Notes under the pieces: model-generated | The model's input: only the letters and a program-made list of their open reading frames with translations | Database searches by the model: none | What the model was told of the DNA's origin: nothing | Shown: piece by piece, positions 47,112-56,554 of the stretch | How positions within the stretch are numbered: position 1 is the first letter of the stretch | Layout of the letters: every line of letters starts with the position of its first letter | Program-made: the position numbers and the translations under genes | Assembly: GCA_040766135.1 (NCBI GenBank) | Contig: JAXGRA010000006.1 | Coordinates: 1-64,000 of the forward strand | DNA: 64,000 nucleotides | Direction of reading: 5' to 3' | Source: JAGVSV01 sp040766135 | GTDB lineage: Bacteria; Bacillota; Clostridia; Christensenellales; Aristaeellaceae

Positions 47112-48167
47112 ATGAATTTTTTGGTGGATTACGCAGCGCAGCTCAAGGCATTTACCGATTTTTCGGGTACCCTGGGCGCTCGGCCGGACTATGTCCAGGG
47201 CGGCGGCGGCAACACCTCCGTCAAGATGGCGGGGCAGTGGATGGCCATCAAGGCTTCGGGTTTTTGCCTGAGCGATATACGCCCTGACCATGCCTATGCG
47301 GTGCTGGACTATCCGGTGCTTCGCGGTTTCTATCGCAATCACCTGGCCCAGGATTTTGAAAATGTTGAAGCTTCGGGCTCCGCCGTTGCCAAGGAGGCCA
47401 TCCGTCAGGTGGACGGGCTGGACAGCCTGCGCCCATCGGTGGAAGCGGGCTTTCATTCGCTGCTGGATGGCTTTGTGGCACATACGCACAGCGTGTATGC
47501 CAATCTGGCCGCATGCAGCGATCAGGCGCAAGCCATGATGGACAAGGCGCTGGCGGACGCAGGCTATGGCTATGTGCTGGTGCCGTATGTTGATCCTGGC
47601 GCGCGGCTGACGTTTGCCATTCAGGATGCGTTAACCGCCTATCAGGATAAGAATGGCCAGCGCCCGGAACTGCTGCTGCTTCAAAATCATGGCATCATTG
47701 TACATCATGATGATGCAGCGCAATGCCTGCACATCCATGAGGACGCCAACCAGCGCTTTGCTGCGGCCTTTGGTACCGCGTTTGATGCCTTTCCCGCGCC
47801 GCGTGTGCGCAGGCAAGGGGATGCGTTTGTGTCCGATACCCCCTGGCTGGCTGAGCGCTTGCGCGGTGATGCGCATCCGGATCAGGTGCTGCTGGAGGAG
47901 CCGCTGTATCCCGATCAGATGGTGTTTTTTAAGGATGTGCTGGGCAAAACGGCGGTGATTGACCGCACAACCGGCCTTGTCCACTACAGCGTGCCTGAAA
48001 AAAATGCGCTGACGCTTGAGGAAACCCTGTGCGCGGTGGTGTTTATCCGCGAGATTCTTCATAAAAACGGCCTGAACGCGATTTCCATGGGCGAAGCCGC
48101 GCGCAGGTTTATTGATGGCTGGGAGAGCGAAAAATATCGCAAGAGCTTGGCCGAACGCAACCCCTGA
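47112..48167 (+). CDS. Class II aldolase/adducin family protein (RhaD/RhaE-like)
   Basis: A 351-residue zinc-dependent aldolase-fold protein. The substrate/phosphate loop is QGGGGNTSVKM. Metal ligands are likely in VAHTHSVYANL (His-x-His) and LQNHGIIVHHDD. It matches the N-terminal half of bifunctional RhaE-type aldolase/dehydrogenases that cleave rhamnulose 1-phosphate, but is encoded separately from the SDR that follows. AGGGAGG precedes ATG 47112. A C-terminal segment of about 110 residues after the aldolase core is shared with that group. Predicted: cleavage of a phosphorylated keto-sugar to DHAP and an aldehyde. The substrate is not determined. Confidence 0.82.
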   Translation: MNFLVDYAAQLKAFTDFSGTLGARPDYVQGGGGNTSVKMAGQWMAIKASGFCLSDIRPDHAYAVLDYPVLRGFYRNHLAQDFENVEASGSAVAKEAIRQVDGLDSLRPSVEAGFHSLLDGFVAHTHSVYANLAACSDQAQAMMDKALADAGYGYVLVPYVDPGARLTFAIQDALTAYQDKNGQRPELLLLQNHGIIVHHDDAAQCLHIHEDANQRFAAAFGTAFDAFPAPRVRRQGDAFVSDTPWLAERLRGDAHPDQVLLEEPLYPDQMVFFKDVLGKTAVIDRTTGLVHYSVPEKNALTLEETLCAVVFIREILHKNGLNAISMGEAARRFIDGWESEKYRKSLAERNP

Positions 48168-48194
48168 TACATTGCAGACCGCAGGAGGACAGCC

Positions 48195-49073
48195 ATGATT
48201 GATATGACCAAATGGGAACAAATTGCCCATGACACCATGTCCGCACGCAAGCCCGGCGGCCCCGGGCGTCTAAGCGGGCGCATTAGCATTGTGACGGGCA
48301 GTGCGCAGGGCTTTGGCCAGGGCATCGCGGAAGAAATCTACCGCGAGGGCGCCTTTGTGGTGGTGGCGGACTTGAACGAGCCGCTGGCGCAGGAAGTGGC
48401 GCGCAACCTTGGTGAACGCGCCATCGCCGTACGCGTGGACGTAACGGATGAGCAAAGCGTGGCCGACATGATTGCCCGCACGGTGGAGCACTTTGGCGGC
48501 CTGGATTTGATGATTTCCAATGCCGGTGTGCTGCGTGCAGGCAGCCTGGATCAGATGGAAAAGAAGGACTTTGAGTTTGTTACTGCGGTGAACTACACGG
48601 CGTTCTTTACCTGCACGCGCTATGCCAGCCGCGTCATGCGCGCCCAGCGCAAGGCCGACCCCACTTGGATGGGGGATATCATCACGATCAACTCCAAGTC
48701 CGGTCTGCAGGGCAGCAATAAAAACTTTGCTTACGCCGGCGGCAAGTTCGGCGGCATCGGCCTGGTGCAAAGCTTTGCGATGGAGCTGGCCGAATATGGC
48801 ATCAAGGTTAATGCCATTTGTCCGGGCAACTTCTACGACGGCCCGCTGTGGTCAGATCCTGAAAAGGGCCTGTTTGTGCAGTACCTGCGCGCGGGCAAGG
48901 TGCCCGGTGCCAAAACGGTGGAGGACGTCAAGCAGTCCTATTTATCCAAAACATTGATTCCGCGCGGTTGCATGCCGCTGGATGTGGCGCGTGCGGTGTT
49001 CTACTGTGTGGAGCAAACCTATGAAACCGGCCAGGCCATCCCGGTCACCGGCGGGCAGGTGATGCTTAAATGA
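48195..49073 (+). CDS. Short-chain dehydrogenase/reductase (sorbitol-6-phosphate or lactaldehyde dehydrogenase-like)
   Basis: A 292-residue SDR. An N-terminal extension of about 30 residues precedes the Rossmann fold with VTGSAQGFGQGIA. NAG is at ISNAGVLRAG. Catalytic Ser lies in INSKSGLQGS and Tyr/Lys in YAGGKFGGIG, where YxxxK is Y-A-G-G-K. The C-terminus is GQAIPVTGGQVML. It resembles the C-terminal half of RhaE-W type proteins and the sorbitol-6-phosphate dehydrogenase group. GCAGGAGG precedes ATG 48195. It follows the aldolase by 27 bases and its stop overlaps the start of the PHP gene, so these act together, probably oxidising the aldehyde or alcohol formed upstream. Confidence 0.88.
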   Translation: MIDMTKWEQIAHDTMSARKPGGPGRLSGRISIVTGSAQGFGQGIAEEIYREGAFVVVADLNEPLAQEVARNLGERAIAVRVDVTDEQSVADMIARTVEHFGGLDLMISNAGVLRAGSLDQMEKKDFEFVTAVNYTAFFTCTRYASRVMRAQRKADPTWMGDIITINSKSGLQGSNKNFAYAGGKFGGIGLVQSFAMELAEYGIKVNAICPGNFYDGPLWSDPEKGLFVQYLRAGKVPGAKTVEDVKQSYLSKTLIPRGCMPLDVARAVFYCVEQTYETGQAIPVTGGQVMLK

Positions 49074-50137
49074 TGGATGTAGCCATTTTGGAACGCTTGA
49101 ATGCAGGCAGCATAGAAGACCGCCTGCATGCACTGGCCCAGGAAAAAGAAGCAGCGCAGTTCCCCGCCATCAACCCGCGCTATATCAACAACCACATCCA
49201 CACCTGGTATTCGTTCTCGCCGTATTCGCCCACAGCCGCAGTCTATGCTGCGCGCAACGAGGGGCTGTGCACCGCCGGTATTATCGATCATGACAGCATT
49301 GCTGGTGCGCGGGAGTTTATTGAAGCAGGCAAGATACTGGATCTACCTGTCACCATCGGCATTGAAACACGTGTGTCCATGGCGGGTACGCCCTTTGAAA
49401 ACCGCCGCACCAACAACCCCGACCAGGCCGGCGTCAGCTACATGGTGCTGCATGCCGTGCCGCATCACCAGATTGACCGCGTACAGGCATACTTTGAGCC
49501 CTTGCGCGCGCACCGCAACGACCGCAACCGCCGCATGGTGGAGGCCATCAATCAACTGACAGGCGCAGGCCTGGATTTCGAGCGCGATGTGGTGCCGCTG
49601 TCCCGGGCAGGTGAGGGCGGCAGCATCACGGAGCGTCACCTGATGCAGGCGCTGTCGCGCAAGGTAAAACCTGGCCTCCCTATGCTGGAGGAGTATGACC
49701 ATATCGGTCAGCTCAAAAAAGATTTTGTACCCAAGATATTTATTGATGCCACCGATGAATGCCCCGACATTCGGGAATATATCGACTTTTGCCGCGACGT
49801 CAACGGCATATTGGCGTATCCATATCTGGGGGATGTCACGGTATCAGTCACCGGCGACAAAAAAGCACAGAAATTTGAGGACGATTATCTGGATGAGTTG
49901 ATACAGGTGCTGTACGATCTGGGCATCCGCGCCATTACCTACATGCCCACCCGCAACACCGACCAGCAACTCACCCGCCTGCGCGCGCTGTGCGATAAGT
50001 ATGGCATGATGCAGATCAGCGGTGAGGACATCAACTCCCCGCGGCAATCGTTTGTCATTGAAAAAATGAAAGAAGACCGTTTCAGCAACCTGATCGACAG
50101 CACATGGGAATTGATTAAACATGAAAGGGAAGGATAA
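49070..50137 (+). CDS. PHP-domain metal-dependent phosphoesterase
   Basis: A 355-residue PHP-fold protein. Metal ligands are seen in NNHIHTWYSFSPYSP (His-x-His), GIIDHDSIAGA, and ITIGIE-like VTIGIETRV, with further ligands expected near VSYMVLHAVPHHQ and AYPYLGD and in SGEDINSP. PHP enzymes hydrolyse phosphoesters, for example histidinol phosphate or nucleotide 3'-phosphates. In this block a phosphosugar phosphatase role is inferred. ATG 49070 overlaps the SDR stop (ATGA); ATG 49073 is an alternative. It is not found in standard rhamnose or fucose operons known to me, so it is a distinguishing part of the pathway. Confidence 0.83.
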   Translation: MMDVAILERLNAGSIEDRLHALAQEKEAAQFPAINPRYINNHIHTWYSFSPYSPTAAVYAARNEGLCTAGIIDHDSIAGAREFIEAGKILDLPVTIGIETRVSMAGTPFENRRTNNPDQAGVSYMVLHAVPHHQIDRVQAYFEPLRAHRNDRNRRMVEAINQLTGAGLDFERDVVPLSRAGEGGSITERHLMQALSRKVKPGLPMLEEYDHIGQLKKDFVPKIFIDATDECPDIREYIDFCRDVNGILAYPYLGDVTVSVTGDKKAQKFEDDYLDELIQVLYDLGIRAITYMPTRNTDQQLTRLRALCDKYGMMQISGEDINSPRQSFVIEKMKEDRFSNLIDSTWELIKHEREG

Positions 50138-50138
50138 T

Positions 50139-51407
50139 ATGAAGACCAAGGCAGTACGTTTATACGGCAAGAATGACCTGCGCTTAGAGGAGTTTGAACT
50201 GGCGCCGTTTAACGATGATTCCGTTATCTGTGAAGTAGTTACCGACAGCCTGTGCATGAGCAGCTATAAGGCCGTCATCCAGGGCGCGGATCATATGCGC
50301 GTGCCGGACGATGTGGCCGAAAACCCCACGATTGTGGGGCATGAGTTCTGTGGCCGTATCGTGCATGTGGGCAAGAACTGGGCGCATAAGTACAAAGTAG
50401 GCGATGGATATGTCATCCAGCCCGCGCATATGTACAAAGGCTCCATGCAGGCACCGGGCTACAGCTACCGCGAGTGCGGCGGCAACGCCACCTATGTCAG
50501 CATCCCCTGGGAAAACTTGGTGATGGACTGCTTGATCCCTTACGACAGCGATGTGTACTACATGGGCGCGCTGACTGAGCCGTACAGCTGCGTTATTGCT
50601 ACATTCCATGCCATGTACCACACGCGTGACAACGAATATATCCACGACATGGGCATCGTGGAGGGCGGCAACCTTGCGCTGCTGGCCTCGGTGGGGCCCA
50701 TGGGTTTGGCCGCCATTGACTATGCGCTGCACTGCGACCGCAGGCCCAAGCTGATGGTGGTTACGGACATTGACGAGGACAGGCTGCAGCGCGCGGCATC
50801 CATATTTACTGTAGAACATGCGCGGGAACAGGGCATTGAACTGCACTATATCAACACCCGCAATATAAAAGACCCGGCGGCCGAGCTGCGCAAATTGACC
50901 AAAGACGACCACGGGTTTGACGATGTGATTTGTTTTGCGCCCGTGCGCCAGGTGGTAGAGCAGGGTGATGCGATCTTAGCGGTGGACGGCTGCTTTAACT
51001 TCTTTGCCGGCCCGTCTGATCGAAGCTTCTCGGCGATGTTCAACTTCTATAACGTGCACTACAAGCGCACGCATGTGGCGGCCACCTCGCATGGCAATAA
51101 CGATGACATGCGCGAAGCCATTCAGATGATGAACGAGGGCAAGCTGAACCCGGCTGCCATGATTACCCACATCGGCGGGCTGGATTGCGCGGCCGAGGCC
51201 ACCATCAATTTACCCAACATCCCCGGCGGCAAGAAACTGATTTATCCGCATCTCAGCATGCCGCTGACAGCCATTGATGAGTTTGAGGAAAAGGGCAAGA
51301 CCGATCCCATGTTCAAGGAACTGCATGAGATTGTACAGCGCAACAATGGCCTGTGGAATGCGGAGGCCGAGAAGCTTCTGCTCGAAAAGGGCAAACGCAT
51401 CGACTGA
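50139..51407 (+). CDS. Zinc-dependent dehydrogenase, L-sorbose-1-phosphate reductase-like
   Basis: A 422-residue medium-chain dehydrogenase, longer than the usual 350. Catalytic-zinc region: VTDSLCMSSYKAVIQGADH, with Cys, and GHEFCGRI with His-Glu. The structural-zinc four-cysteine loop is absent; instead there is GYSYRECGGNATYV. The nucleotide-binding fold has LLASVGPMGLAAIDYAL. Overall layout and the SSYKA..GxxH pattern match L-sorbose-1-phosphate reductases (SorE-like) and sorbitol dehydrogenase relatives. GGGAAGGA precedes ATG 50139, two bases after the PHP stop. It would interconvert a keto-sugar (phosphate) and a polyol (phosphate). The gap to the following E2 gene is 37 bases. Confidence 0.83.
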   Translation: MKTKAVRLYGKNDLRLEEFELAPFNDDSVICEVVTDSLCMSSYKAVIQGADHMRVPDDVAENPTIVGHEFCGRIVHVGKNWAHKYKVGDGYVIQPAHMYKGSMQAPGYSYRECGGNATYVSIPWENLVMDCLIPYDSDVYYMGALTEPYSCVIATFHAMYHTRDNEYIHDMGIVEGGNLALLASVGPMGLAAIDYALHCDRRPKLMVVTDIDEDRLQRAASIFTVEHAREQGIELHYINTRNIKDPAAELRKLTKDDHGFDDVICFAPVRQVVEQGDAILAVDGCFNFFAGPSDRSFSAMFNFYNVHYKRTHVAATSHGNNDDMREAIQMMNEGKLNPAAMITHIGGLDCAAEATINLPNIPGGKKLIYPHLSMPLTAIDEFEEKGKTDPMFKELHEIVQRNNGLWNAEAEKLLLEKGKRID

Positions 51408-51444
51408 CGATTATTTAACGCACGAGGAATAAGGAGGCGCACAC

Positions 51445-52698
51445 ATGGCAAGTCCGGTGGTATTGCCGCGGCAAGGGCAATCAGTAGAAAGTTGCATCAT
51501 TACCCAATGGCACAAACAGGAAGGCGACACGGTGGCGGTAGGGGACGTTCTGTTCACGTACGAAACCGACAAAGCCACCTTTGAAGAACAGGCAAAGGAA
51601 GCGGGCACGCTGCTGAAAGTGTTCTTTGCTGAGGATGATGATGTGCCCGTGCTGACTACAGTGGCCGTCATCGGCCAGCCAGGGGAGGATGTGTCCGCGT
51701 TTGCACCGGAAGGCGAAACTTCTGCGGCGCAGCCTGCACCGGAAGCCCCCAAGGCCGTACAAGCGGCTGCTCCGGTTCCGGCAGCGGCTCCTCAACAACC
51801 TGTGCAGGGGGTATCACCTCGTGCGCGTGCCACAGCGGAGCGCTTAGGCATTGACCTGGCCGCTGCTGTTCCCACCGGCCCGCATGGCCGCGTGATTGAG
51901 CGCGATGTGTTTGCAGCGCGTGATGCGCAGCCGCAGGCGGAAGCACCCGCAGCTGTTGCGCCTGCAGCGGCTCCTGCACCCGCAGCTCCGGAAGCGGCGG
52001 TTGCAGAGTATACCGATGTGAAGCTGTCCAATGTGCGCCGCGTGATTGCCAAAACCATGCACGCCAGCCTGCAGCAGATGGCACAGCTGACGCACCACAC
52101 GTCCTTTGACGCCACGCAGTTAAATGCGCTGCGCGCCCAATTGAAGGCCGCGCCGGAGGAGTTGAACCTGCCGCGCATTACGGTCAACGATTTGATTTTG
52201 TTTGCAGTATCGCGCGTGCTGCCCCGCTATCCGGACATCAACGCACACTATTTGGACGACCATATCCGCCAGTTTGCGCATGTCAACTTGGGCGTGGCGG
52301 TGGATACCCCGCGCGGGCTGCTGGTGCCCACGGTATATGCGGCGGACACCAAATCCCTGTCCACAATTGCTAAGGAGGCCAAGGAGGTCATCGCCTCGGC
52401 GCAGTCCGGCAGCATCAACCCCGACCTGCTGACCGGCGGCACCATCACCATCACCAACTTAGGCACGCTGGGCATCGAAACCTTTACGCCCATCATCAAC
52501 CCGCCGCAGGTAGCCATCTTGGGCGTGGGCGCCATGGTGGAGCGCGTGCGCACGGTGAACGGCCAGTTGACGGCCTATCCGGCCATCAGCCTGTCGCTGA
52601 CCTATGACCACCGCGCGGTGGACGGCGCACCGGCTTCACGCTTCCTCAAGGATTTGGTCACCGCGCTGGAGAACCTGACCGTTCTCCTGGCGCAGTAG
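51445..52698 (+). CDS. Dihydrolipoamide acyltransferase (E2) of a 2-oxoacid or acetoin dehydrogenase complex
   Basis: A 417-residue E2 core protein. It has one lipoyl domain (1-80) with the lipoylated lysine in YETDKATFEE (Lys43), a linker, a peripheral-subunit-binding domain with SPRARATAERLGID, an Ala/Pro linker, then the catalytic domain (about 195-417) ending with TYDHRAVDGAPASRFL, whose His389 is the active-site base. The single lipoyl domain and LPRQGQSVESCIITQWHK start resemble acetoin or branched-chain complexes as much as PDH. AAGGAGG precedes ATG 51445. E3, fused E1 and lipoate ligase follow in order, and sugar-catabolic genes lead directly into it. Confidence 0.94.
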   Translation: MASPVVLPRQGQSVESCIITQWHKQEGDTVAVGDVLFTYETDKATFEEQAKEAGTLLKVFFAEDDDVPVLTTVAVIGQPGEDVSAFAPEGETSAAQPAPEAPKAVQAAAPVPAAAPQQPVQGVSPRARATAERLGIDLAAAVPTGPHGRVIERDVFAARDAQPQAEAPAAVAPAAAPAPAAPEAAVAEYTDVKLSNVRRVIAKTMHASLQQMAQLTHHTSFDATQLNALRAQLKAAPEELNLPRITVNDLILFAVSRVLPRYPDINAHYLDDHIRQFAHVNLGVAVDTPRGLLVPTVYAADTKSLSTIAKEAKEVIASAQSGSINPDLLTGGTITITNLGTLGIETFTPIINPPQVAILGVGAMVERVRTVNGQLTAYPAISLSLTYDHRAVDGAPASRFLKDLVTALENLTVLLAQ

Positions 52699-52708
52699 GA
52701 GGTGCGGC

Positions 52709-54076
52709 GTGTTTGATTTAATTGTATTGGGCGGCGGCCCGGCCGGGTATTTGGCGGCGGAACGCGCCGGCCGCGCCGGTATGAACGTGGCCGTTGTGGA
52801 GGAGCGTTCGCTGGGCGGCGTGTGCCTCAATGAAGGCTGCATCCCCACCAAAACGCTGTTGTACAGCGCCAAATTGTATGACGGCGCACGCAATGGGCAG
52901 AAATATGGCGTAACAGCCAATGACATTCAACTGGATCATGCGCAGGTCGTGAAGCGCAAGGACAAGGTGGTGCGCAGCCTGGTGGCTGGCGTCAAGGCCC
53001 AGATGAAAGCTAACAAGGTGACAGTGGTGTCCGCGCGCGGCGTGATTGCCGGCAAAACGCCTGAAGGCTTTGAAGTGAAGGCCGGCGATCAGGTGCTGGC
53101 GGGCAAGCGTTTGCTGATCGCCACGGGCTCCGTTCCTGCCGTGCCGCCCATTCCGGGCCTGAAAGAGGGCTTAGAGCGCGGCTTTGTGATGACCAACCGT
53201 GAGATATTGGCGCTCACCGAAAAGCCTGAACGCCTCACCATCATCGGTGGCGGCGTGATTGGCCTGGAATTTGCCGGATACTTTAACTCCATCGGCACCC
53301 AAGTGACCGTGGTAGAAATGTTAGATCACATCGCTGGCGAAACCGACCGCGATTTAACCAACCTGTTCCAGAAAGACATGCAGTCCCGGGGCGTTGTGTT
53401 CGAACTGGGTGCCCGTGTGACCGGCGTGGGCGAGGGCGATGTGCGCTTTGAACGCGAGGGGAAAGAGCATACCGTGCCCGCTGATAAGGTGCTGCTGTCC
53501 ATTGGCCGCCGCCCCAACACCCGCGACATCGGGCTGGAGGCCATTGGCGTATACTTGGAGCGTGGGGCTGTGGTCACCGATGATCACATGCGCACCAACA
53601 TCCCGGAGGTGTATGCAGCAGGCGATGTCAACGGCCGCAGCATGCTGGCGCACACGGCATACCGCGAGGCCGAGGTCGCTGTTAACCATATGTTAGGTGT
53701 GCGCGATGCCATGCGCTACAATGCCATCCCGGCGGTGATCTACACCAACCCTGAAATCGCTTCAGTGGGCGAAACTGAGGCAACTGCTCAGGCCAAGGGC
53801 CTGCCGTTTAAGGCAGTGCAGCTGCCCATGCAGTATTCCGGCCGCTATCAGGCCGAAAATGAGGGCGGACGCGGCATCATGAAGCTGCTGGTGGATACAC
53901 GCAGCGAACAGGTGCTGGGCGTCCATGTGCTGGCCAACCATTCGTCGGAGTTTATTGTTGCAGCAGCTTCCTATGTGGAGCTTGGTTTGACGCTTGACCA
54001 AATCAAGCGCCTGGTGTTCCCGCATCCCACGGTGGCGGAAATCATCCGCGAAGCCGTGTTTCAGTACGAACCATAA
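52709..54076 (+). CDS. lpdA: Dihydrolipoamide dehydrogenase (E3)
   Basis: A 455-residue FAD disulfide oxidoreductase that reoxidises dihydrolipoamide with NAD+. FAD motif: IVLGGGPAGYLAAE at the start. Redox cysteines are in GGVCLNEGCIPTKT (Cys39 and Cys44). The NAD motif is TIIGGGVIGLEFAGYF, the second FAD motif is EVYAAGDVNG, and the C-terminal His-Glu pair lies in FPHPTVAE. It lacks an extra lipoyl domain. AGGAGG precedes the GTG start at 52709, 10 bases after the E2 stop. It is expected to be dedicated to the complex encoded on either side. Confidence 0.97.
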   Translation: MFDLIVLGGGPAGYLAAERAGRAGMNVAVVEERSLGGVCLNEGCIPTKTLLYSAKLYDGARNGQKYGVTANDIQLDHAQVVKRKDKVVRSLVAGVKAQMKANKVTVVSARGVIAGKTPEGFEVKAGDQVLAGKRLLIATGSVPAVPPIPGLKEGLERGFVMTNREILALTEKPERLTIIGGGVIGLEFAGYFNSIGTQVTVVEMLDHIAGETDRDLTNLFQKDMQSRGVVFELGARVTGVGEGDVRFEREGKEHTVPADKVLLSIGRRPNTRDIGLEAIGVYLERGAVVTDDHMRTNIPEVYAAGDVNGRSMLAHTAYREAEVAVNHMLGVRDAMRYNAIPAVIYTNPEIASVGETEATAQAKGLPFKAVQLPMQYSGRYQAENEGGRGIMKLLVDTRSEQVLGVHVLANHSSEFIVAAASYVELGLTLDQIKRLVFPHPTVAEIIREAVFQYEP

Positions 54077-54088
54077 GGAGGCAACCGT

Positions 54089-56554
54089 ATGAGCAAGCAA
54101 CTGACCATCTGCCCCGAACAAGCGCGTGCGCAGGGCAAGATTACCTTCCAGGACATCCCCGTCAACGTATATCAGAAAACCGTCAAGGATGAGCTGAAAA
54201 CCTATTCCAAGCGCGAGTTTCTGAATATCTACCGCGACATGTGCTATATCCGTGAGTTTGAGACCATGCTCAATCTCATCAAGACGCAAAGCGAATACAA
54301 CGGCGTGCCGTACAGCCACCCCGGCCCCGCCCATCTGGGCATCGGCCAGGAAGCGGCCTATGTAGGCGCGGCGTTCCTGTTGACGCTGGATGACTATACC
54401 TTCGGCTCGCACCGCAGCCACGGCGAAATTCTGGCCAAGGGCCTGCGCAGCATCGAAATTTTAGACGATGCGAAGCTGACCTCCATCATGGAGGATTTCT
54501 TTGGCGGCAAGACGTACAATGTCATCAGGGATAATAAGCTCAGCGCTAAAGAAAACGGCATCAATTTCCTGCTGTATGGCATGATGTGCGAAACCTTTGC
54601 CCGCGAAAATGGCTTTAACAAGGGCCTGGGGGGCTCCATGCATGCGTTCTTTACGCCGTTTGGCATCTACCCCAACAACGCCATCGTGGGCGGGTCAGGA
54701 TCCATTGCGCCCGGTGCCGCGCTATATAAATTAAGCAACAAGAAGCCCGGCGTGGTAATCTGCAACATCGGCGATGGTTCCATGGCCTGCGGCCCGGTAT
54801 GGGAAGGCATGATGATGGCCACCATGGATCAGGTGCGCACGCTGTGGGGCAAGGACGGCGGCAGCGTCCCGCTGATCTACAACATCAACAACAACTTCTA
54901 CGGCATGGGCGGCCAGACTGCTGGCGAAACCATGGGCATGGGCAAGATTGCCCGCATTGCGGCCGGCGTGTCCACCACGCAGCTGCACGCCGAGCGCGTG
55001 GACGGCTACAACCCGCTGGCCGTCATTGATGCCTACCGCCGCAAACTGCCCGTTGCCAAACAGGATGGGCCGGTGCTCCTGGATGTGGTCACCTACCGTA
55101 TCAGTGGCCATTCTCCCAGCGACAGCAGCAGCTACCGCACCAAGGAAGAGATTGAAGCCTGGGAGGCCCAGGACAGCATCATCAGCTTTGGCAAGGAACT
55201 GATCGATGCCAAGGTAGCCACCCAGAAGGAGCTGGACGCCATCTGGGAAAAGGTGCGCGAGGACATGACGCGCAACCTCAAACTGGCCATTGATGATAAT
55301 ATTTCCCCGCACATCCCGCTGATGACGAACGAGCCGGACTACATTGCTGACCTCATGTTCTCTAACGGCCATGTGCGTGCGTTTGACGAAGGCCGCAAGC
55401 CTGATGTGCTGCTCCCGTATGAGGAGTGCCCGCGCGTACAGCAGATTGCCAAGAAAGAGCGCTATGCCTTTGACGAAAACGGCAAGCCTGTGCCCAAAAA
55501 CCGTGTATATCAGCTGCGCGATGCCATTGCCGAGCCCATCATCAACAAGTTCTACGAGGATCCCACGCTGATTTCCTTCGGCGAGGATGTGCGTGACTGG
55601 GGTGGCGCGTTTGCAGTATACCGCGGCATGACCGAGGCCATCCCGTATCATCGCCTGTTTAACTCGCCCATCAGCGAGGCCGGCATTGTGGGTGCAGCGG
55701 TAGGTTACGCCATGTGCGGAGGCCGCGCGATTGCGGAACTAATGTACATGGACTTCTTGGGCCGCAGCGGCGACGAAGTGTTCAATCAGCTCAGCAAATG
55801 GCAGGCCATGAGCGCCGGCGTGCTCAAGATGCCGGTGGTGCTGCGCATGAGCGTGGGCAGCAAATACGGTGCCCAGCACTCGCAGGACTGGTCGGCGCTG
55901 GTGGCGCACATCCCCGGCCTGAAGGTCGTATTCCCGGCCACCCCGTATGATGCCAAGGGCCTGATGCAATCGGCGCTCAACGGCACCGACCCGGTGCTGT
56001 TCTTAGAAAGCCAGCGCATCTATGACGTGGCGGAGCAGTTCCACCAGGGCGGCGTGCCCAAGGAGGAATACGAGATCACCATTGGTGAGCCCGATGTCAA
56101 AATCGCGGGCAGCGACATTACCATCCTGTCCATCGGCGCCACGCTGTACCGCGTGCTGCCCGCAGTCCAGGAGCTGAAGGAAAAATACGGCCTGTCTGCC
56201 GAGGTCATCGACGCGCGCAGCATCGTGCCGTTTGACTACACCAAGGTTATCGAATCCGTCAAAAAGACCGGCCGCATCGTCATCACCGGCGACGCCTGCG
56301 AGCGCAACAGCGTCATGCGCCAGATGGCTTCCGTGATTACCGAGCTGGCGTTTGACTATCTGGATGCACCGCCGGTGGTGGTGGGCGCCAAGAACTGGAT
56401 TACCCCCGCGCATGAGATGGAGACCATGTTCTTCCCGCAGCCTGCGTGGATTTTAGACGCCATCCATGAGCGCATTCTGCCCCTCAAGGGCCATCAAAGC
56501 ACTGCCAACTACACGCTGGTGGAACAGCTGCGCCAAAACAAGCACGGCGTATGA
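54089..56554 (+). CDS. Fused alpha-beta thiamine-dependent E1 dehydrogenase
   Basis: An 821-residue fusion of the alpha and beta subunits of a 2-oxoacid/acetoin-type E1. The alpha part (about 1-430) has HRSHGEILAKG, and the ThDP motif GDGSMACGPVWEG (Gly228) through INNNFYGMGG. The beta part (about 465-821) has FGEDVRDWGGAFAVYRGM, NSPISEAGIVGAAVGYAMCG, YMDFLGRSGDEVFNQ and DARSIVPFDY. In most Bacillota these subunits are separate; here a roughly 35-residue linker joins them. The N-terminus is long (about 40 residues before the fold). AAGGAGG precedes ATG 54089. The 2-oxo substrate (pyruvate, a branched or hydroxylated keto acid, or an acetoin-like diketone precursor) cannot be read from the sequence. 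The last bases overlap lplA. Confidence 0.92.
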   Translation: MSKQLTICPEQARAQGKITFQDIPVNVYQKTVKDELKTYSKREFLNIYRDMCYIREFETMLNLIKTQSEYNGVPYSHPGPAHLGIGQEAAYVGAAFLLTLDDYTFGSHRSHGEILAKGLRSIEILDDAKLTSIMEDFFGGKTYNVIRDNKLSAKENGINFLLYGMMCETFARENGFNKGLGGSMHAFFTPFGIYPNNAIVGGSGSIAPGAALYKLSNKKPGVVICNIGDGSMACGPVWEGMMMATMDQVRTLWGKDGGSVPLIYNINNNFYGMGGQTAGETMGMGKIARIAAGVSTTQLHAERVDGYNPLAVIDAYRRKLPVAKQDGPVLLDVVTYRISGHSPSDSSSYRTKEEIEAWEAQDSIISFGKELIDAKVATQKELDAIWEKVREDMTRNLKLAIDDNISPHIPLMTNEPDYIADLMFSNGHVRAFDEGRKPDVLLPYEECPRVQQIAKKERYAFDENGKPVPKNRVYQLRDAIAEPIINKFYEDPTLISFGEDVRDWGGAFAVYRGMTEAIPYHRLFNSPISEAGIVGAAVGYAMCGGRAIAELMYMDFLGRSGDEVFNQLSKWQAMSAGVLKMPVVLRMSVGSKYGAQHSQDWSALVAHIPGLKVVFPATPYDAKGLMQSALNGTDPVLFLESQRIYDVAEQFHQGGVPKEEYEITIGEPDVKIAGSDITILSIGATLYRVLPAVQELKEKYGLSAEVIDARSIVPFDYTKVIESVKKTGRIVITGDACERNSVMRQMASVITELAFDYLDAPPVVVGAKNWITPAHEMETMFFPQPAWILDAIHERILPLKGHQSTANYTLVEQLRQNKHGV

